From positions 26,182 through 90,181 of the forward strand of contig CAKTMC010000008.1 in the NCBI GenBank assembly GCA_934573735.1: a stretch of DNA of 64,000 nucleotides. Direction: 5' to 3'. This document shows, one piece after another, positions 42,894 to 52,106 of this stretch (its first letter is position 1; every line of letters starts with the position of its first letter). A model generated the notes under the pieces. That model did not search any database and was not told the origin of the DNA. It was given only the letters and a program-made list of their open reading frames with translations. This DNA comes from an uncultured Oscillospiraceae bacterium. Lineage in GTDB: Bacteria > Bacillota > Clostridia > Oscillospirales > Oscillospiraceae. Made by a program: the position numbers and the translations under genes.

Positions 42894-43889
42894 ATGAAAA
42901 TAGTTCTTACAATCGTACCTTTCCAGCTTGAGAGAAAAGACAAGAAGTGGACCATCGAAAGAGAAGCCTGCCCTCCGGGATCCGAATTCCTCGTGACCGT
43001 TTACGACAAGGACGGCGACAATGAGCAGTTCTTCAAGGACATCTCCGATGCCGACATCATCATCAATACCTACGTCTACTTCGACAAGGAAAAGATAGAC
43101 GCGCTGAAAAAGTGCAAGGTCATCTCCTTCCAGTGCACGGGCTTCAACGAAATCGACCTCGACTACGCCACCGAGAAGGGCATCGACGTCTGCTCCATCC
43201 TCGACTACTGCACTCAGGAGACCGCAGAGAATGCCTTCGCCCTTATGCTCTGCCTGCAGAGAGCGCTCAGAATTTATGACTACAACGTTCAGGTCAAGAA
43301 GAGATGGAACTACTCCGATGCAAACCACCTCCAGCGCATCGAGGGACAGACCATGGGCATCGTGGGTCTGGGCAGAATCGGTCAGTCCGTGGCGAGAAAG
43401 GCCAAGGGCTTTGACATGAAGGTCATCGCTTACGACCCCTTCCTCCCGCCCCACATCGCGGAAAATCTGGGCGTGGAGCTTGTCGATTTCGACACCATTC
43501 TTGCCGAGTCCGACGTTATCTCCATCCACATGAACCTGACCGAAGAGAACTACCATATGTTCAACCGTGAGACCTTTGCCAAGATGAAGAAGCGTCCCAT
43601 CATCATCAATGAGGGTCGCGGCCCGATGATCTCCGAGGACGATCTCGTCTGGGCGCTCGATGAGGGTCTGGTCAGAGCGGCAGGCCTGGATATGCTTGAG
43701 TCCGAAAGCCCGGATCTCACCCAGTGCAAGCTTCTCGGCCGTGAGAATGTCATTGTCACTCCGCACTGCGGCTACTTCTCCGACACCTCGGAGTATCTGG
43801 TTCACAAGCTGTCCGTGGATAACGGCCTGCACGCCTACAACGGCGAGTATGACAAGGTCAATGTGATGCGCAACAAGGTAGTCCATTGA
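42894..43889 (+). CDS. D-2-hydroxyacid dehydrogenase
   Basis: A 331-residue NAD-dependent dehydrogenase of the D-isomer family. The Rossmann motif GIVGLGRIG is at 155-163; Arg242, a glutamate in LDMLESESP (269 or 271) and His291 form the catalytic set. It reduces a 2-oxoacid to an (R)-2-hydroxyacid. In Clostridioides the comparable LdhA makes (R)-2-hydroxyisocaproate in the reductive Stickland branch. Here it shares an operon with a 2-oxoacid oxidase and a CoA-transferase, so the same 2-oxoacid may be split between oxidation and reduction. Phosphoglycerate dehydrogenase is less likely given the context. Confidence 0.9.
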   Translation: MKIVLTIVPFQLERKDKKWTIEREACPPGSEFLVTVYDKDGDNEQFFKDISDADIIINTYVYFDKEKIDALKKCKVISFQCTGFNEIDLDYATEKGIDVCSILDYCTQETAENAFALMLCLQRALRIYDYNVQVKKRWNYSDANHLQRIEGQTMGIVGLGRIGQSVARKAKGFDMKVIAYDPFLPPHIAENLGVELVDFDTILAESDVISIHMNLTEENYHMFNRETFAKMKKRPIIINEGRGPMISEDDLVWALDEGLVRAAGLDMLESESPDLTQCKLLGRENVIVTPHCGYFSDTSEYLVHKLSVDNGLHAYNGEYDKVNVMRNKVVH

Positions 43890-43923
43890 CCCTGAGCGCC
43901 TTGACCACTGGCAGGTACAAGCT

Positions 43924-45147
43924 ATGAATAATGAAAAGAGAATGCCTCTGGAGGGCATACGGGTCATTGAGCTTGCAACGGTTGTTGCGGCGCCCACAAC
44001 GTGCCGGATGCTGTGCGCTTACGGGGCGGAGGTCATAAAGGTCGAGACGAGCTACGGCGATGAAATGCGCCGCGCGGGAAGCACGGAGCTTACCCCCTAT
44101 ACCGACCAGGTAAACCCCCTCTTCACCGTACACAACAGCAACAAAAAATTGACCTCGATAAACATCAAGGACCCGCAGGGGAAGGAAGCATTTCTTAAGC
44201 TGCTCGAAAGCGCCGACGTCTTTGTGTCGAACGTGCGAGAGCAATCCCTGAAAAGGCTCGGCTTGGATTACGAGACTCTAAAGCCGATGTTCCCCGGACT
44301 TATATACGCCCACTTTTCCGGCTTCGGTCCGAAGGGACCGGAGGCCAACAGCCCCGGCTTTGACAGCACGGCCTTCTGGCTCAGAAACGGGCCTATGGCC
44401 GACTGGCAGGAGGAAGGCGCATTTCCCTTCAAGCCTACCTACGCCTTCGGGGACATGGCGACAAGCTCGGTGCTTCTGTCCGGAATTCTGATGGCGCTCA
44501 TCGGACGCAGCGTAAGCGGCTGCGGAACAAAGGTGGAGACCTCGCTCATGGCAAGCGGAATATGGTGCAACGCCGTGGGAGTCGTTTCTACGCAGTTTGA
44601 GCGCAAAAAGCTCAACCCGGAGCCGCTGCGTCCGCGAAATCCCTTCGCCTGGTGCTACCAGTGCTCGGATGAGAAGTGGATAGGAATGTACATAAACGAA
44701 TACGGCAGAGAAAAAGAGAAGTTTGCAAAAATGCTCGGCATGGAGGATATCCTGACGGATCCCCGTTATGAGACTCTGGATTCTCTCGCCGAAACCGACG
44801 CGATAGTCGAGGCCGTGACCCGCGTGGCGAAGATATTCAAAACGCGAAGCAGCAAGGAATGGAGAGAGTTTCTGGTGAGCAACAATGTCTCCTGCGAGGT
44901 GATGCAGCGCACCATGGACGTCTCCGGCGATCCGCAGGCTCTGGCCAACAACTATGTTGAGCCGGTAACCTTCGGCGACGGCTCGACCGTGACCCTTCCC
45001 TGTCCTCCCATCTTCTTCAGCGACTACTGTCGTCGTGACATCATCCCGACCGGCAGCATAGGCGAAAATACCGACGAGATATTTTCTTCCCTCGGCTACA
45101 GCGAGGAGGAAACGGCAGTCCTTAAGGCAAAGGGCGCCATAAGATAG
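43924..45147 (+). CDS. Class III (CaiB/BaiF, FRC-family) CoA-transferase
   Basis: A 407-residue acyl-CoA transferase. The N-terminal start GIRVIELATVVAAP is typical and the catalytic Asp147 lies in SPGFDSTAFW. It forms an aspartyl-CoA anhydride and moves CoA between carboxylic acids. HadA and FldA, which activate 2-hydroxyacids in amino-acid fermenters, belong to this family. No hydroxyacyl-CoA dehydratase genes follow, so the fate of any 2-hydroxyacyl-CoA is open. It starts 34 bases after the dehydrogenase with a weak ribosome site. Confidence 0.9.
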   Translation: MNNEKRMPLEGIRVIELATVVAAPTTCRMLCAYGAEVIKVETSYGDEMRRAGSTELTPYTDQVNPLFTVHNSNKKLTSINIKDPQGKEAFLKLLESADVFVSNVREQSLKRLGLDYETLKPMFPGLIYAHFSGFGPKGPEANSPGFDSTAFWLRNGPMADWQEEGAFPFKPTYAFGDMATSSVLLSGILMALIGRSVSGCGTKVETSLMASGIWCNAVGVVSTQFERKKLNPEPLRPRNPFAWCYQCSDEKWIGMYINEYGREKEKFAKMLGMEDILTDPRYETLDSLAETDAIVEAVTRVAKIFKTRSSKEWREFLVSNNVSCEVMQRTMDVSGDPQALANNYVEPVTFGDGSTVTLPCPPIFFSDYCRRDIIPTGSIGENTDEIFSSLGYSEEETAVLKAKGAIR

Positions 45148-45157
45148 CAGCCCCTGA

Positions 45158-45250
45158 CGCTCCGAGGCCTCGGAGCGGGCCGGGACCTTGACAAATCAAA
45201 GCTCCCGGCGGAAAGCTGAGTCCAAAAGTCCCGGAGAGGGACTTTTGGAC
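45158..45250 (+). other. Two intercistronic hairpins between CoA-transferase and nhaC genes
   Basis: A 20-base perfect palindrome (CGCTCCGAGG and complement) lies at 45158-45177, and a perfect 13-base stem with loop GGAGA at 45220-45232/45238-45250. No T-run follows either, so attenuation or processing is more likely than full termination. Confidence 0.55.
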
Positions 45251-45303
45251 AAGTAAAGTTTGGAAGCAAAAGAAAAGGAAGTAATCGAAAAGGAAGGGAA
45301 AAT

Positions 45304-46749
45304 ATGAGTGTTAAAGAAAACAGCGGGCACAGGCTCCCCAATAAAATCGAGGCTGTAATTGCAATCTCGTTCCTGTTTGTATCCATCGTATGCGGCTCCG
45401 TCATCGGCAAGCTGAAAATGGAGATATTCTTTGTCCTCAGCGCCTTCGTCGCCGGAATAATCGGCATCCGCTGCGGATACAACTGGTCGGATATGCAGAA
45501 GGCCTATGTACGCCAGATATCCAAGGTCGCACCTCTGATGCTGACCCTCATGGGCATCGGCTTCGTTATCGGAACATGGGTCTACAGCGGCACCGTTCCC
45601 GTTATGATAGGCTGGCTTGCTCAGATAATCGACCCCAAGTTTGTGCTTATTCTCTCGTTTATCTTCTGTGCGATAATCGCGCTTATAATCGGCACCTCGA
45701 GCGCCACGCTCGGTACCATCGGCGTTATAATGCTCGGCGTTTCCACCGTTCAGGGCATCCCCGCTCCTATCGCCGCATCTGCCATAATCTGCGGCTCCTA
45801 CATAGGACAGGTTCTCTCTCCGCTGGCCGACATGGTCAACTACAGCTCCGCACTGACCGGCAACACCACCTCCCAGGGTATTCGTCTCGTCCTGCCCAGT
45901 GAGATAGTCGGTATCGTAGTCGCGGTCGGCTTCTACCTCATCTACGGCTTCCGTGTATCCGGCACCGCAGACGTCGGCAGCATAGATATCCTTGTCCAGA
46001 ACGTTTTCACTAACTTCAAGGGCTCCGTCGTCATTCTTCTCCCCGTCGTAGTCCTCTTCGCAATGCTCGTTTTGAAGATAGACACCATTCCTACGCTGTT
46101 TGCCTCCGGCTTTGCCGCAATACTCGTAGGTAAGTTCTATCAGGGCTTCACCTTCAAGGACGGCTTCATGTCCGCTTATTCCGGCTTCAATGCCAATATG
46201 CTCAACACCGCCGAGGGCGTCGAGCTCATGAGCGAGTTTAAGAGCATTATCACCAGAGGCGGCTGCGCTTCTATGACAAGCTTCCTGATTACCATATTGC
46301 TGATTATGGCCTTTATTGGTATAATAACCGAAATCGGTGTTATCAAGGTTATCTCCGGTATGCTCCTCGGCAACGTCAAGCATCGCGGCAACCTCATTGC
46401 GCTCAGCTCCGTCGTGACCTTTATCCTTACCTGTGCGACCGGCAGCATCACCGCAACCCCCGCTCTGGTTACCGAAATGTTCCAGACCACCTATCAGCGT
46501 GTTGGTCTCAGCCGCCGCAATATTGTCACCGTATGTCAAATCTGCTCTAACCTTGCCGCTCTAATGATACCGTGGATGGGCACTGCCGTCTACACCGCGG
46601 GTGTTATGGGCGTTGAGGTTCTCGATTATGCTCCCTACATATTTATAAGCTGGGTCCCCATCATTGCCAACATCATCTTCGGCTATCTGGGCATCGGTCT
46701 TGTAAAGCTTGAGGAAGGAGAGCTTCAGGAGCAGGAGGTTACCGCCTGA
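45304..46749 (+). CDS. NhaC-family Na+/H+ (organic acid) antiporter, copy 1
   Basis: A 481-residue transporter with 11-12 membrane helices. Motifs such as GTSSATLGTIGVIMLG, I-C-G-S-Y-I-G-Q-V-L-S-P and C-A-T-G-S-I-T-A-T-P are those of NhaC. In Bacillus subtilis an NhaC member, MleN, exchanges malate for lactate coupled to Na+ and H+, so a hydroxyacid antiporter is plausible in this operon. AAAAGGAAGGG precedes the ATG. It is followed 37 bases later by a second, diverged member of the same family. Confidence 0.88.
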   Translation: MSVKENSGHRLPNKIEAVIAISFLFVSIVCGSVIGKLKMEIFFVLSAFVAGIIGIRCGYNWSDMQKAYVRQISKVAPLMLTLMGIGFVIGTWVYSGTVPVMIGWLAQIIDPKFVLILSFIFCAIIALIIGTSSATLGTIGVIMLGVSTVQGIPAPIAASAIICGSYIGQVLSPLADMVNYSSALTGNTTSQGIRLVLPSEIVGIVVAVGFYLIYGFRVSGTADVGSIDILVQNVFTNFKGSVVILLPVVVLFAMLVLKIDTIPTLFASGFAAILVGKFYQGFTFKDGFMSAYSGFNANMLNTAEGVELMSEFKSIITRGGCASMTSFLITILLIMAFIGIITEIGVIKVISGMLLGNVKHRGNLIALSSVVTFILTCATGSITATPALVTEMFQTTYQRVGLSRRNIVTVCQICSNLAALMIPWMGTAVYTAGVMGVEVLDYAPYIFISWVPIIANIIFGYLGIGLVKLEEGELQEQEVTA

Positions 46750-46786
46750 TTCAGGCAAGCATTAAGCGTTGAGGAGTGTTATACCT

Positions 46787-48211
46787 ATGTGTAAGCGTCA
46801 TCCCAGTACATTTGTATCAGTATTACTTTTGGCGACAGTGGCCTTGGTCTTGTTCATAGGCACGAAGTTCGGCGTTAATACTTCATCGCTCCTGTTTGTA
46901 AACATAGCCATCCTGCTGTTTGCCGCGGTGATTTACGGAGTAAATACCGCAGAGCTTCAGGAGCTTATCAACGACGGTCTTATGCGCGTTGCGCCCGCGA
47001 TTTTAATAGTTCTCATCGTGGGCGCAATGATAAGCATGTGGATACAGTGCGGTCTTGTTCCGCTGATAGTCTACTACGGCATCAAATGGCTGAACGCAAA
47101 CACGCTTCTCATTGCGACCTTCCTTCTCTGCTGCCTGCTTTCGATATGCACCGGCTCCTCGTGGGGAACCTGCGGCACGGTGGGCATCGCCTGCGCCGCC
47201 ATCGGCGCCAGTATGGGAATACCGTTTTATATCATGGCGGGCGTTGCGATATCCGGCGCCACGCTGGGCGATAAGATATCTCCCTTTTCCGATACTACTG
47301 TCGTTGCGGCAAGCATCGCCGGGTGCAGCGTATATGAGCATATCGGCGTCATGTTACCGACGACCTTCCCCTCGTTTATCCTTACCTGCATCGCTTATAT
47401 CTGGCTCGGAACCAAGTTCACCGCCGTCGGCGCCGATTTTTCGGCCTCGTACGAGATGGACAGGATACTGCTTGAAAATTTTGTTTTCTCTCCATGGCTG
47501 CTGCTCATCCCTGTTGTCGTGCTTGCCTTGAGCATTAAAAAGGTGGATCCGCTTATTGCGCTCACACTTTCCACCGTGCTCGGAGCTCTGTTCTCCATCT
47601 TCCTGCAGGGGAATTCTCTGCCCGTGGTGCTGAACGCACTCTATTTCGGCAACACCGCCTCTACCGGCAGTCAGCTTGCGGATACCGTTCTTAACCGAGG
47701 CGGCATCACGTCAATGTCAACGGTCATCATTATCATCGTGCTGTGCGTGATGATGAGCAGCATAGTCAGGAGCCTGCACCTGCTCGACGCTCCTATGAAG
47801 TATATAAAGGATCATGTGAAGTCCGACAAGGGACTTATACTTGCAACGCTTTTCAGCGGTCTGCTCATGGTGCTTTTCTTCTCCTCGCTCTATGTTTCCG
47901 GCATAATGCTGGGAGAGTTCTTCAGAGATATATACGACGAAAGAAAGCTGAAGTTCGGTGTGCTTTCAAGGTCCATTGAGGAGGCGACGACGATAACAAC
48001 GCCGCTGATACCGTGGCACTCCAGCTTCCACTACTATTCGTCCCTGTTCGGGCTGACGGATTTGAGATTTATTCCCTACGCGGTATTCTGCTGGATGAAC
48101 TTCTTTGTCAGCATTGTTATGACGGTCTTTGGCTTCGGCATGAAAAAGCTATACCGGAATGAGCCGGAGGAACAGGATAATAGTAATAGTATTATAGTAA
48201 AAGGGCACTGA
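46787..48211 (+). CDS. NhaC-family Na+/H+ (organic acid) antiporter, copy 2
   Basis: A 474-residue paralogue of the preceding gene with the NhaC signatures GSSWGTCGTVGIA, GATLGDKISPFSDTT and TPLIPWHSS. The ATG at 46787 is chosen behind TTGAGGAG; the frame extends upstream to 46769 without a ribosome site. The GDKISPFSDTT motif is canonical NhaC/MleN, while copy 1 departs from it (GQVLSPLADMV). The two may work on different acids or as uptake and export partners. A terminator overlaps the stop codon. Confidence 0.9.
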   Translation: MCKRHPSTFVSVLLLATVALVLFIGTKFGVNTSSLLFVNIAILLFAAVIYGVNTAELQELINDGLMRVAPAILIVLIVGAMISMWIQCGLVPLIVYYGIKWLNANTLLIATFLLCCLLSICTGSSWGTCGTVGIACAAIGASMGIPFYIMAGVAISGATLGDKISPFSDTTVVAASIAGCSVYEHIGVMLPTTFPSFILTCIAYIWLGTKFTAVGADFSASYEMDRILLENFVFSPWLLLIPVVVLALSIKKVDPLIALTLSTVLGALFSIFLQGNSLPVVLNALYFGNTASTGSQLADTVLNRGGITSMSTVIIIIVLCVMMSSIVRSLHLLDAPMKYIKDHVKSDKGLILATLFSGLLMVLFFSSLYVSGIMLGEFFRDIYDERKLKFGVLSRSIEEATTITTPLIPWHSSFHYYSSLFGLTDLRFIPYAVFCWMNFFVSIVMTVFGFGMKKLYRNEPEEQDNSNSIIVKGH

Positions 48212-48236
48212 ATAGCATTTATTCAGTGCTCCTTTT
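48205..48236 (+). terminator. Terminator of the oxidoreductase/antiporter operon
   Basis: A perfect 9-base stem GCACTGAAT/ATTCAGTGC containing the nhaC stop codon, followed by TCCTTTTTG. Confidence 0.85.
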
Positions 48237-48269
48237 TGTTTGTCGATAATAGTTGCGATGAAGGGAGAA

Positions 48270-48460
48270 TGGGATGGGGCGCCAAGGGCGCAGTCTTGCC
48301 GCGAGTAAGTTGTTTTATACTGTCTACGACACACATAAGGTCAAAAACAATGCAGCCAAGTCAACTAAGCTGTCATTCCGGGTAGCGAAGCGACGTGGGA
48401 AGCCGTTCTCCTTGTCTCCGCTCTGAGACTTTGTACCGGTCTCGCAATGGCAGGGAGTGA
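48270..48460 (+). repeat. Partial family A and family C repeats
   Basis: GGGGCGCCAAGGGC (48276-48289) matches the end of family A. From 48371 to 48456 a family C-like block runs from GCTGTCATTCCGGG to TCTCGCAATGGCAG, sharing the inverted CGTGGGAAGCCGTTCTCC with the copy at 28253. No gene is seen from 48212 to 48507. Confidence 0.5.
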
Positions 48461-48507
48461 GCGGGTCGTGCCGATTATGACGCTTGCCTTGCTGCCCCGC
48501 CTTGCGC

Positions 48508-48933
48508 TCAGCCGTAGCCGTGGTCAATGTGCCGCCAGCTGCCGCCGGGACTGCGTACCAATATCCAGCTCCATGCATTGTATGTGCTGTTCGGGTTCAG
48601 CGAGCCGTCGCCGCCGCTGCCGTCCACCTCAAAGCTTGACGTGAGAACGATAAGCTCCGAGGCATCGTCGCACTTATCCAGATAGTAGCTGCTCTCGCGC
48701 TGTGTTTTCTCGTCCCCGGCGTAGGCGATGCTCGTGAGCGTGCAGCCCTTCCAGCTCCGGTCAAACTCCCTGACAATGACCCTGATGGCAGCGTCAATAT
48801 CCTTTTCGGAGTATATTTCGGACGGGACGGATTCAATTTGGACGTTCTTCACGTTCCCGCCGCAGGCGCAGAGGCTGAGCGAAAGGACGAGACACAGCAA
48901 TATTGCAAAAAATCTTATGCTTCTTTTGTCCAT
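48508..48933 (-). CDS. Small lipoprotein of unknown function
   Basis: A 141-residue protein. Residues 1-24 form a lipoprotein signal (hydrophobic core, L-C-A-C-G-G). The mature domain has alternating hydrophobic residues, a tryptophan-containing middle (F-D-R-S-W-K-G-C-T-L) and ends in SPGGSWRHIDHGYG, resembling small DUF4829-type secreted domains of Clostridia; that match is from memory and weak. The ATG at 48933 is chosen because CCGGAGG lies nine bases upstream, while the frame extends to 48972. Confidence 0.7.
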   Translation of the reverse strand: MDKRSIRFFAILLCLVLSLSLCACGGNVKNVQIESVPSEIYSEKDIDAAIRVIVREFDRSWKGCTLTSIAYAGDEKTQRESSYYLDKCDDASELIVLTSSFEVDGSGGDGSLNPNSTYNAWSWILVRSPGGSWRHIDHGYG

Positions 48934-48972
48934 GATTACCTCCGGTCGGCTTATTAAAAGCCGATTATACAA

Positions 48973-49360
48973 TAATTATTATATCATTTCCGGCGCTGCC
49001 CGGCAATAGCAAAAGGCGGGGCATTTCTTAAGCTTTCTTAATTCTGCTGAAAAACCGGGCGATTTTTCAAAAATCACCCGGTTTCAAGCTTATAATATTA
49101 CTTGTAATTACGGAGCAGCGACTTGTAAAAATCGACCGCACGGTTTTGCATTTTATCATCTCGGCAAGACGCTCGGCATAAACTGCGGCAGGGCTCACGC
49201 AGTCCGCGCAAGCCCTCCGTTTTTCAGCATCGAATTGATTATATCATAAATCGTCAGCTTTGTGTCTGTTATTATGTATTCTTTTGCAGCGAAAAAGCGG
49301 AAATTATCGCCGTGCGGGAAAGCGGCGCTATTGACCAAAGCCGTTATTGACACAGACTAA
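48973..49360. other. Gene-free interval before fbp with a peptidase-like remnant
   Basis: A hairpin AAACCGGGCGATTTTT with its imperfect complement lies at about 49051-49084. On the minus strand (49132-49190) one frame reads Y-A-E-R-L-A-E-M-I-K-C-K-T-V, which resembles the N-terminus of M20-family peptidases, but stops surround it. It looks like a short leftover of a deleted gene. Confidence 0.35.
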
Positions 49361-49367
49361 ACAAAGG

Positions 49368-49396
49368 TTGAGTTTTCGGGGGAATAAAGGTATACT
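49368..49396 (+). promoter_or_regulatory. Promoter of fbp
   Basis: TTGAGT (49368-49373), a 17-base spacer and TATACT (49391-49396), 43 bases before the start codon. Confidence 0.7.
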
Positions 49397-49439
49397 GATT
49401 TTACAAAGACCGAAAAATTTTTGTACTAAGGAGGCTGGC

Positions 49440-51419
49440 ATGAAGGACATGGAACTGAGCAGCGAAGAAATGAAATATCTCAGGCTTTTATCCCAAACCT
49501 ATCCGACCATTCAGGCGGTCAGCACGGAGATAATCAACCTCCGGGCGATACTGAATCTGCCGAAGGGGACAGAGCACTTCATAAGCGACATCCACGGAGA
49601 GTACGAGGGCTTCAGGCACATCCTGCGCAACGCCTCGGGCTCGGTGCGCCGAAAGATCGATCAGGCGCTGGGAGACTTTGTGTCCTCAAGCGACAGGGAC
49701 AATCTCGCGACGCTTATATATTATCCGGAGCTGAAGCTGCAGGAAATAAAGGAGACCGGAAAGGCGATGCGCGAATGGTACACCATTACGCTGCGGCAGC
49801 TTGTATCCGTGTGCAAGATAACGACGTCGAAATACACCCAGTCAAAGGTCAGGAAGATGCTGCCGAAGGACTTCGAGTACGTCATAACCGAGCTTATGAC
49901 CACCGGCAGCAAGGATTTCAACAAAGAGGAATATTACAGCCAGATAATAAATTCTATCATAGACATAGGCCGGGCGGATAAGTTCATTGTTGCGCTGTGC
50001 CACCTTGTTCAGAACTCGGTGATCGATAAGCTGCACATTGTCGGCGATATATTTGACCGCGGCGACAGCCCGCATCTGGTGATAGACGAGCTGGAAAAGC
50101 AGCGCTATGTCGACATCCAGTGGGGCAACCACGACATCCTCTGGATGGGCGCGGCGGCGGGAAACCGGAGCTGCATCGCAAATGCTGTGCGTATCTGCCT
50201 GCGCTACAACAACTATGACTTCCTTGAGGACGGCTACGGGATAAATATCAGGCCGCTGGCTATGTTTGCCATGCGCGCCTATGAGAACGACCCCTGCGAG
50301 TGCTTTGCGCCGAAGCGTTCAAACCCGGACGGCTATGAGGCTCACAGCGACGTGGTCATAGCGAAGATGCACAAGGCGATAAGCATCATACAGTTTAAGC
50401 TCGAGGGGCAGGATATCCTTGCGCACCCGGAGTATGAGATGAAGGACAGGCTGCTGCTTGATAAGCTCGATCTTGAGCGCGGAGTGCTGAAGCTTGGCGG
50501 TCAGGAATATCCGCTCCTGGATACGAATTTCCCGACCGTCGATCCCGCGGCGCCTTACGTGCTCAGTCCGGAGGAGGAAAAGGTCATCGAGGGGCTTGTC
50601 AGTTCATTCGTCAACTGCGAGAAGCTCCAGCGGCATATTGAGTTTCTGTATAAAAAGGGCTCAATGTATAAGTATTACAACAACTGCCTGATGTTCCACG
50701 GCTGCATCCCGATGGAGAAGGACGGCAGCTTCATGACGCTGAACATTTACGGGGATGAATGCTCGGGCAAGTCGCTGTTCGACTGCTGCGAGCGCCTTGC
50801 CCGTCAAGGACGCTACGGCGGGGAGGGTTCGGAGGAGCGGCGGCGCGGCTGCGACTTCATGTGGTACCTCTGGTGCGGGGCAAAGTCGCCGCTGTTCGGC
50901 AAGGATAAGATGGCGACCTTTGAACGCTATTTCCTCGACGACAAGCAGACGCACAAGGAGGTCTCCGGGGCGTACTTCAAGCTGGCCTACACCCGCGAGA
51001 TGGCGGATAAGATACTGGAGGAGTTCCGGATAACGGACAAGGATGCCGTCATCGTGAACGGGCATATCCCGGTCAAGATAAAGAAGGGCGAGAGCCCGAT
51101 AAAGGTCGAGGAGAAGCTGCTCATCATTGACGGCGGGCTCTCCAGAGCCTACCAGTCCGTCACCGGAATCGCGGGATATACACTGGTTTCAAATTCACAC
51201 CAGATGTATCTTTCCGAACATGAACCCTTTACATCGCTGCGGGAGTCGATATGCAATAACCACGATATGCATTCGCGGATGATACCGGTCAAGACCTATC
51301 CCAACCGCGTCAAGATCGCCGATACGGACGACGGACGCGAGATAGCAGCGCAGATAGAGGATCTCGAAAAGCTGCTGGAGGCCTACCGCACCGGCGCGAT
51401 AAAGCATGGAAAAGCCTGA
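49440..51419 (+). CDS. fbp: Fructose-1,6-bisphosphatase, class III (Firmicutes type)
   Basis: A 659-residue metallophosphatase for gluconeogenesis. The calcineurin-like metal motifs are H-F-I-S-D-I-H-G-E near residue 60, V-G-D-I-F-D-R-G near 203 and W-G-N-H-D near 225; N-G-H-I-P-V-K follows near residue 540. Length and motifs fit the family that includes B. subtilis YydE/Fbp. The ATG at 49440 with AAGGAGG upstream is preferred to a longer frame from 49347 that would run through the promoter. A single-gene unit with its own promoter and terminator. Confidence 0.95.
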   Translation: MKDMELSSEEMKYLRLLSQTYPTIQAVSTEIINLRAILNLPKGTEHFISDIHGEYEGFRHILRNASGSVRRKIDQALGDFVSSSDRDNLATLIYYPELKLQEIKETGKAMREWYTITLRQLVSVCKITTSKYTQSKVRKMLPKDFEYVITELMTTGSKDFNKEEYYSQIINSIIDIGRADKFIVALCHLVQNSVIDKLHIVGDIFDRGDSPHLVIDELEKQRYVDIQWGNHDILWMGAAAGNRSCIANAVRICLRYNNYDFLEDGYGINIRPLAMFAMRAYENDPCECFAPKRSNPDGYEAHSDVVIAKMHKAISIIQFKLEGQDILAHPEYEMKDRLLLDKLDLERGVLKLGGQEYPLLDTNFPTVDPAAPYVLSPEEEKVIEGLVSSFVNCEKLQRHIEFLYKKGSMYKYYNNCLMFHGCIPMEKDGSFMTLNIYGDECSGKSLFDCCERLARQGRYGGEGSEERRRGCDFMWYLWCGAKSPLFGKDKMATFERYFLDDKQTHKEVSGAYFKLAYTREMADKILEEFRITDKDAVIVNGHIPVKIKKGESPIKVEEKLLIIDGGLSRAYQSVTGIAGYTLVSNSHQMYLSEHEPFTSLRESICNNHDMHSRMIPVKTYPNRVKIADTDDGREIAAQIEDLEKLLEAYRTGAIKHGKA

Positions 51420-51541
51420 ATAACGGAGGAAAACATAGTGGCGAACGCCATACGCTGCCGCTCTCGATGAGCTGCCGTACCGTTTCCTCACAATCTAATT
51501 TCTCCGATTCTGCTGTTTTAACTCACATCCGGATATGACAA

Positions 51542-51602
51542 AAGCGCCGGGTCGTTGATTCTGCAAAACCAACGCCCCGGCGCTTGAATTTTGTGATTTT
51601 TA
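51542..51602 (+). terminator. Terminator behind fbp
   Basis: A long two-part stem, AAGCGCCGGG with CCCCGGCGCTT and inner CGTTG/CAACG (51542-51585), followed by GAATTTTGTGATTTTT. Confidence 0.7.
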
Positions 51603-52106
51603 TTTGCCAATCGCAGTGTTTTCATACGACAAGCGTGCTTACCACAACTCAAGCTGCGCAAAAATCACGTCTGTCATCAATGGGAAAATAAAAAAGTACG
51701 GTAGCCCATTGTATCATGGACTACCGCATTTCGTGGCAGGGTCAGCCAATTTTGAGGACAGAAAGAAATCACTATTTGATTTTGTTTGTAAGGACAGTTC
51801 ATAATTTGAACCTGTCTAAAGAAATGTCGATGAAATCCATAGGATTGTCTTGCAGAAACATGACCATTTAGCTCGGGAGATAGGTCAGCATTCCGTGGAA
51901 AACCAGAGAAAGGCATCACGTCTCCATGGCAAATCCGGCGCAAAGAACCGCGACTTGTAATAAAATAATAAGTATGGGTGGATGTGAGTAGAGCAGAAGC
52001 CAAATTTGAAAACTAAATAAAGCTGTATGAGGTATGCCTCATGGTGTACAGCTCATGTACTTGCTAAAATATCAATAAATAATTAGCATCACAGGAGTTT
52101 ACAGCC
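51603..52106. other. AT-rich interval, no convincing gene
   Basis: An inverted repeat CGGTAGCCCA/TGGACTACCG (about 51698-51725) is followed on the minus strand by a T-run and would terminate transcription arriving from the right. Another, AGCTGTA-GAGG-CCTC-TACAGCT in outline, lies at 52024-52053. Short frames on both strands (for example 51677-52003 minus) resemble nothing I know. The base composition shift marks the beginning of accessory DNA. Confidence 0.4.

Noticed and set aside
42783..43997. 404-residue minus-strand frame opposite the hydroxyacid dehydrogenase
   Set aside because: The plus-strand gene has all catalytic residues; the antisense frame shows no recognisable domain.
51677..52003. 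108-residue minus-strand frame in the AT-rich interval after fbp
   Set aside because: No family resemblance and no ribosome site; its 3' end runs into a hairpin.
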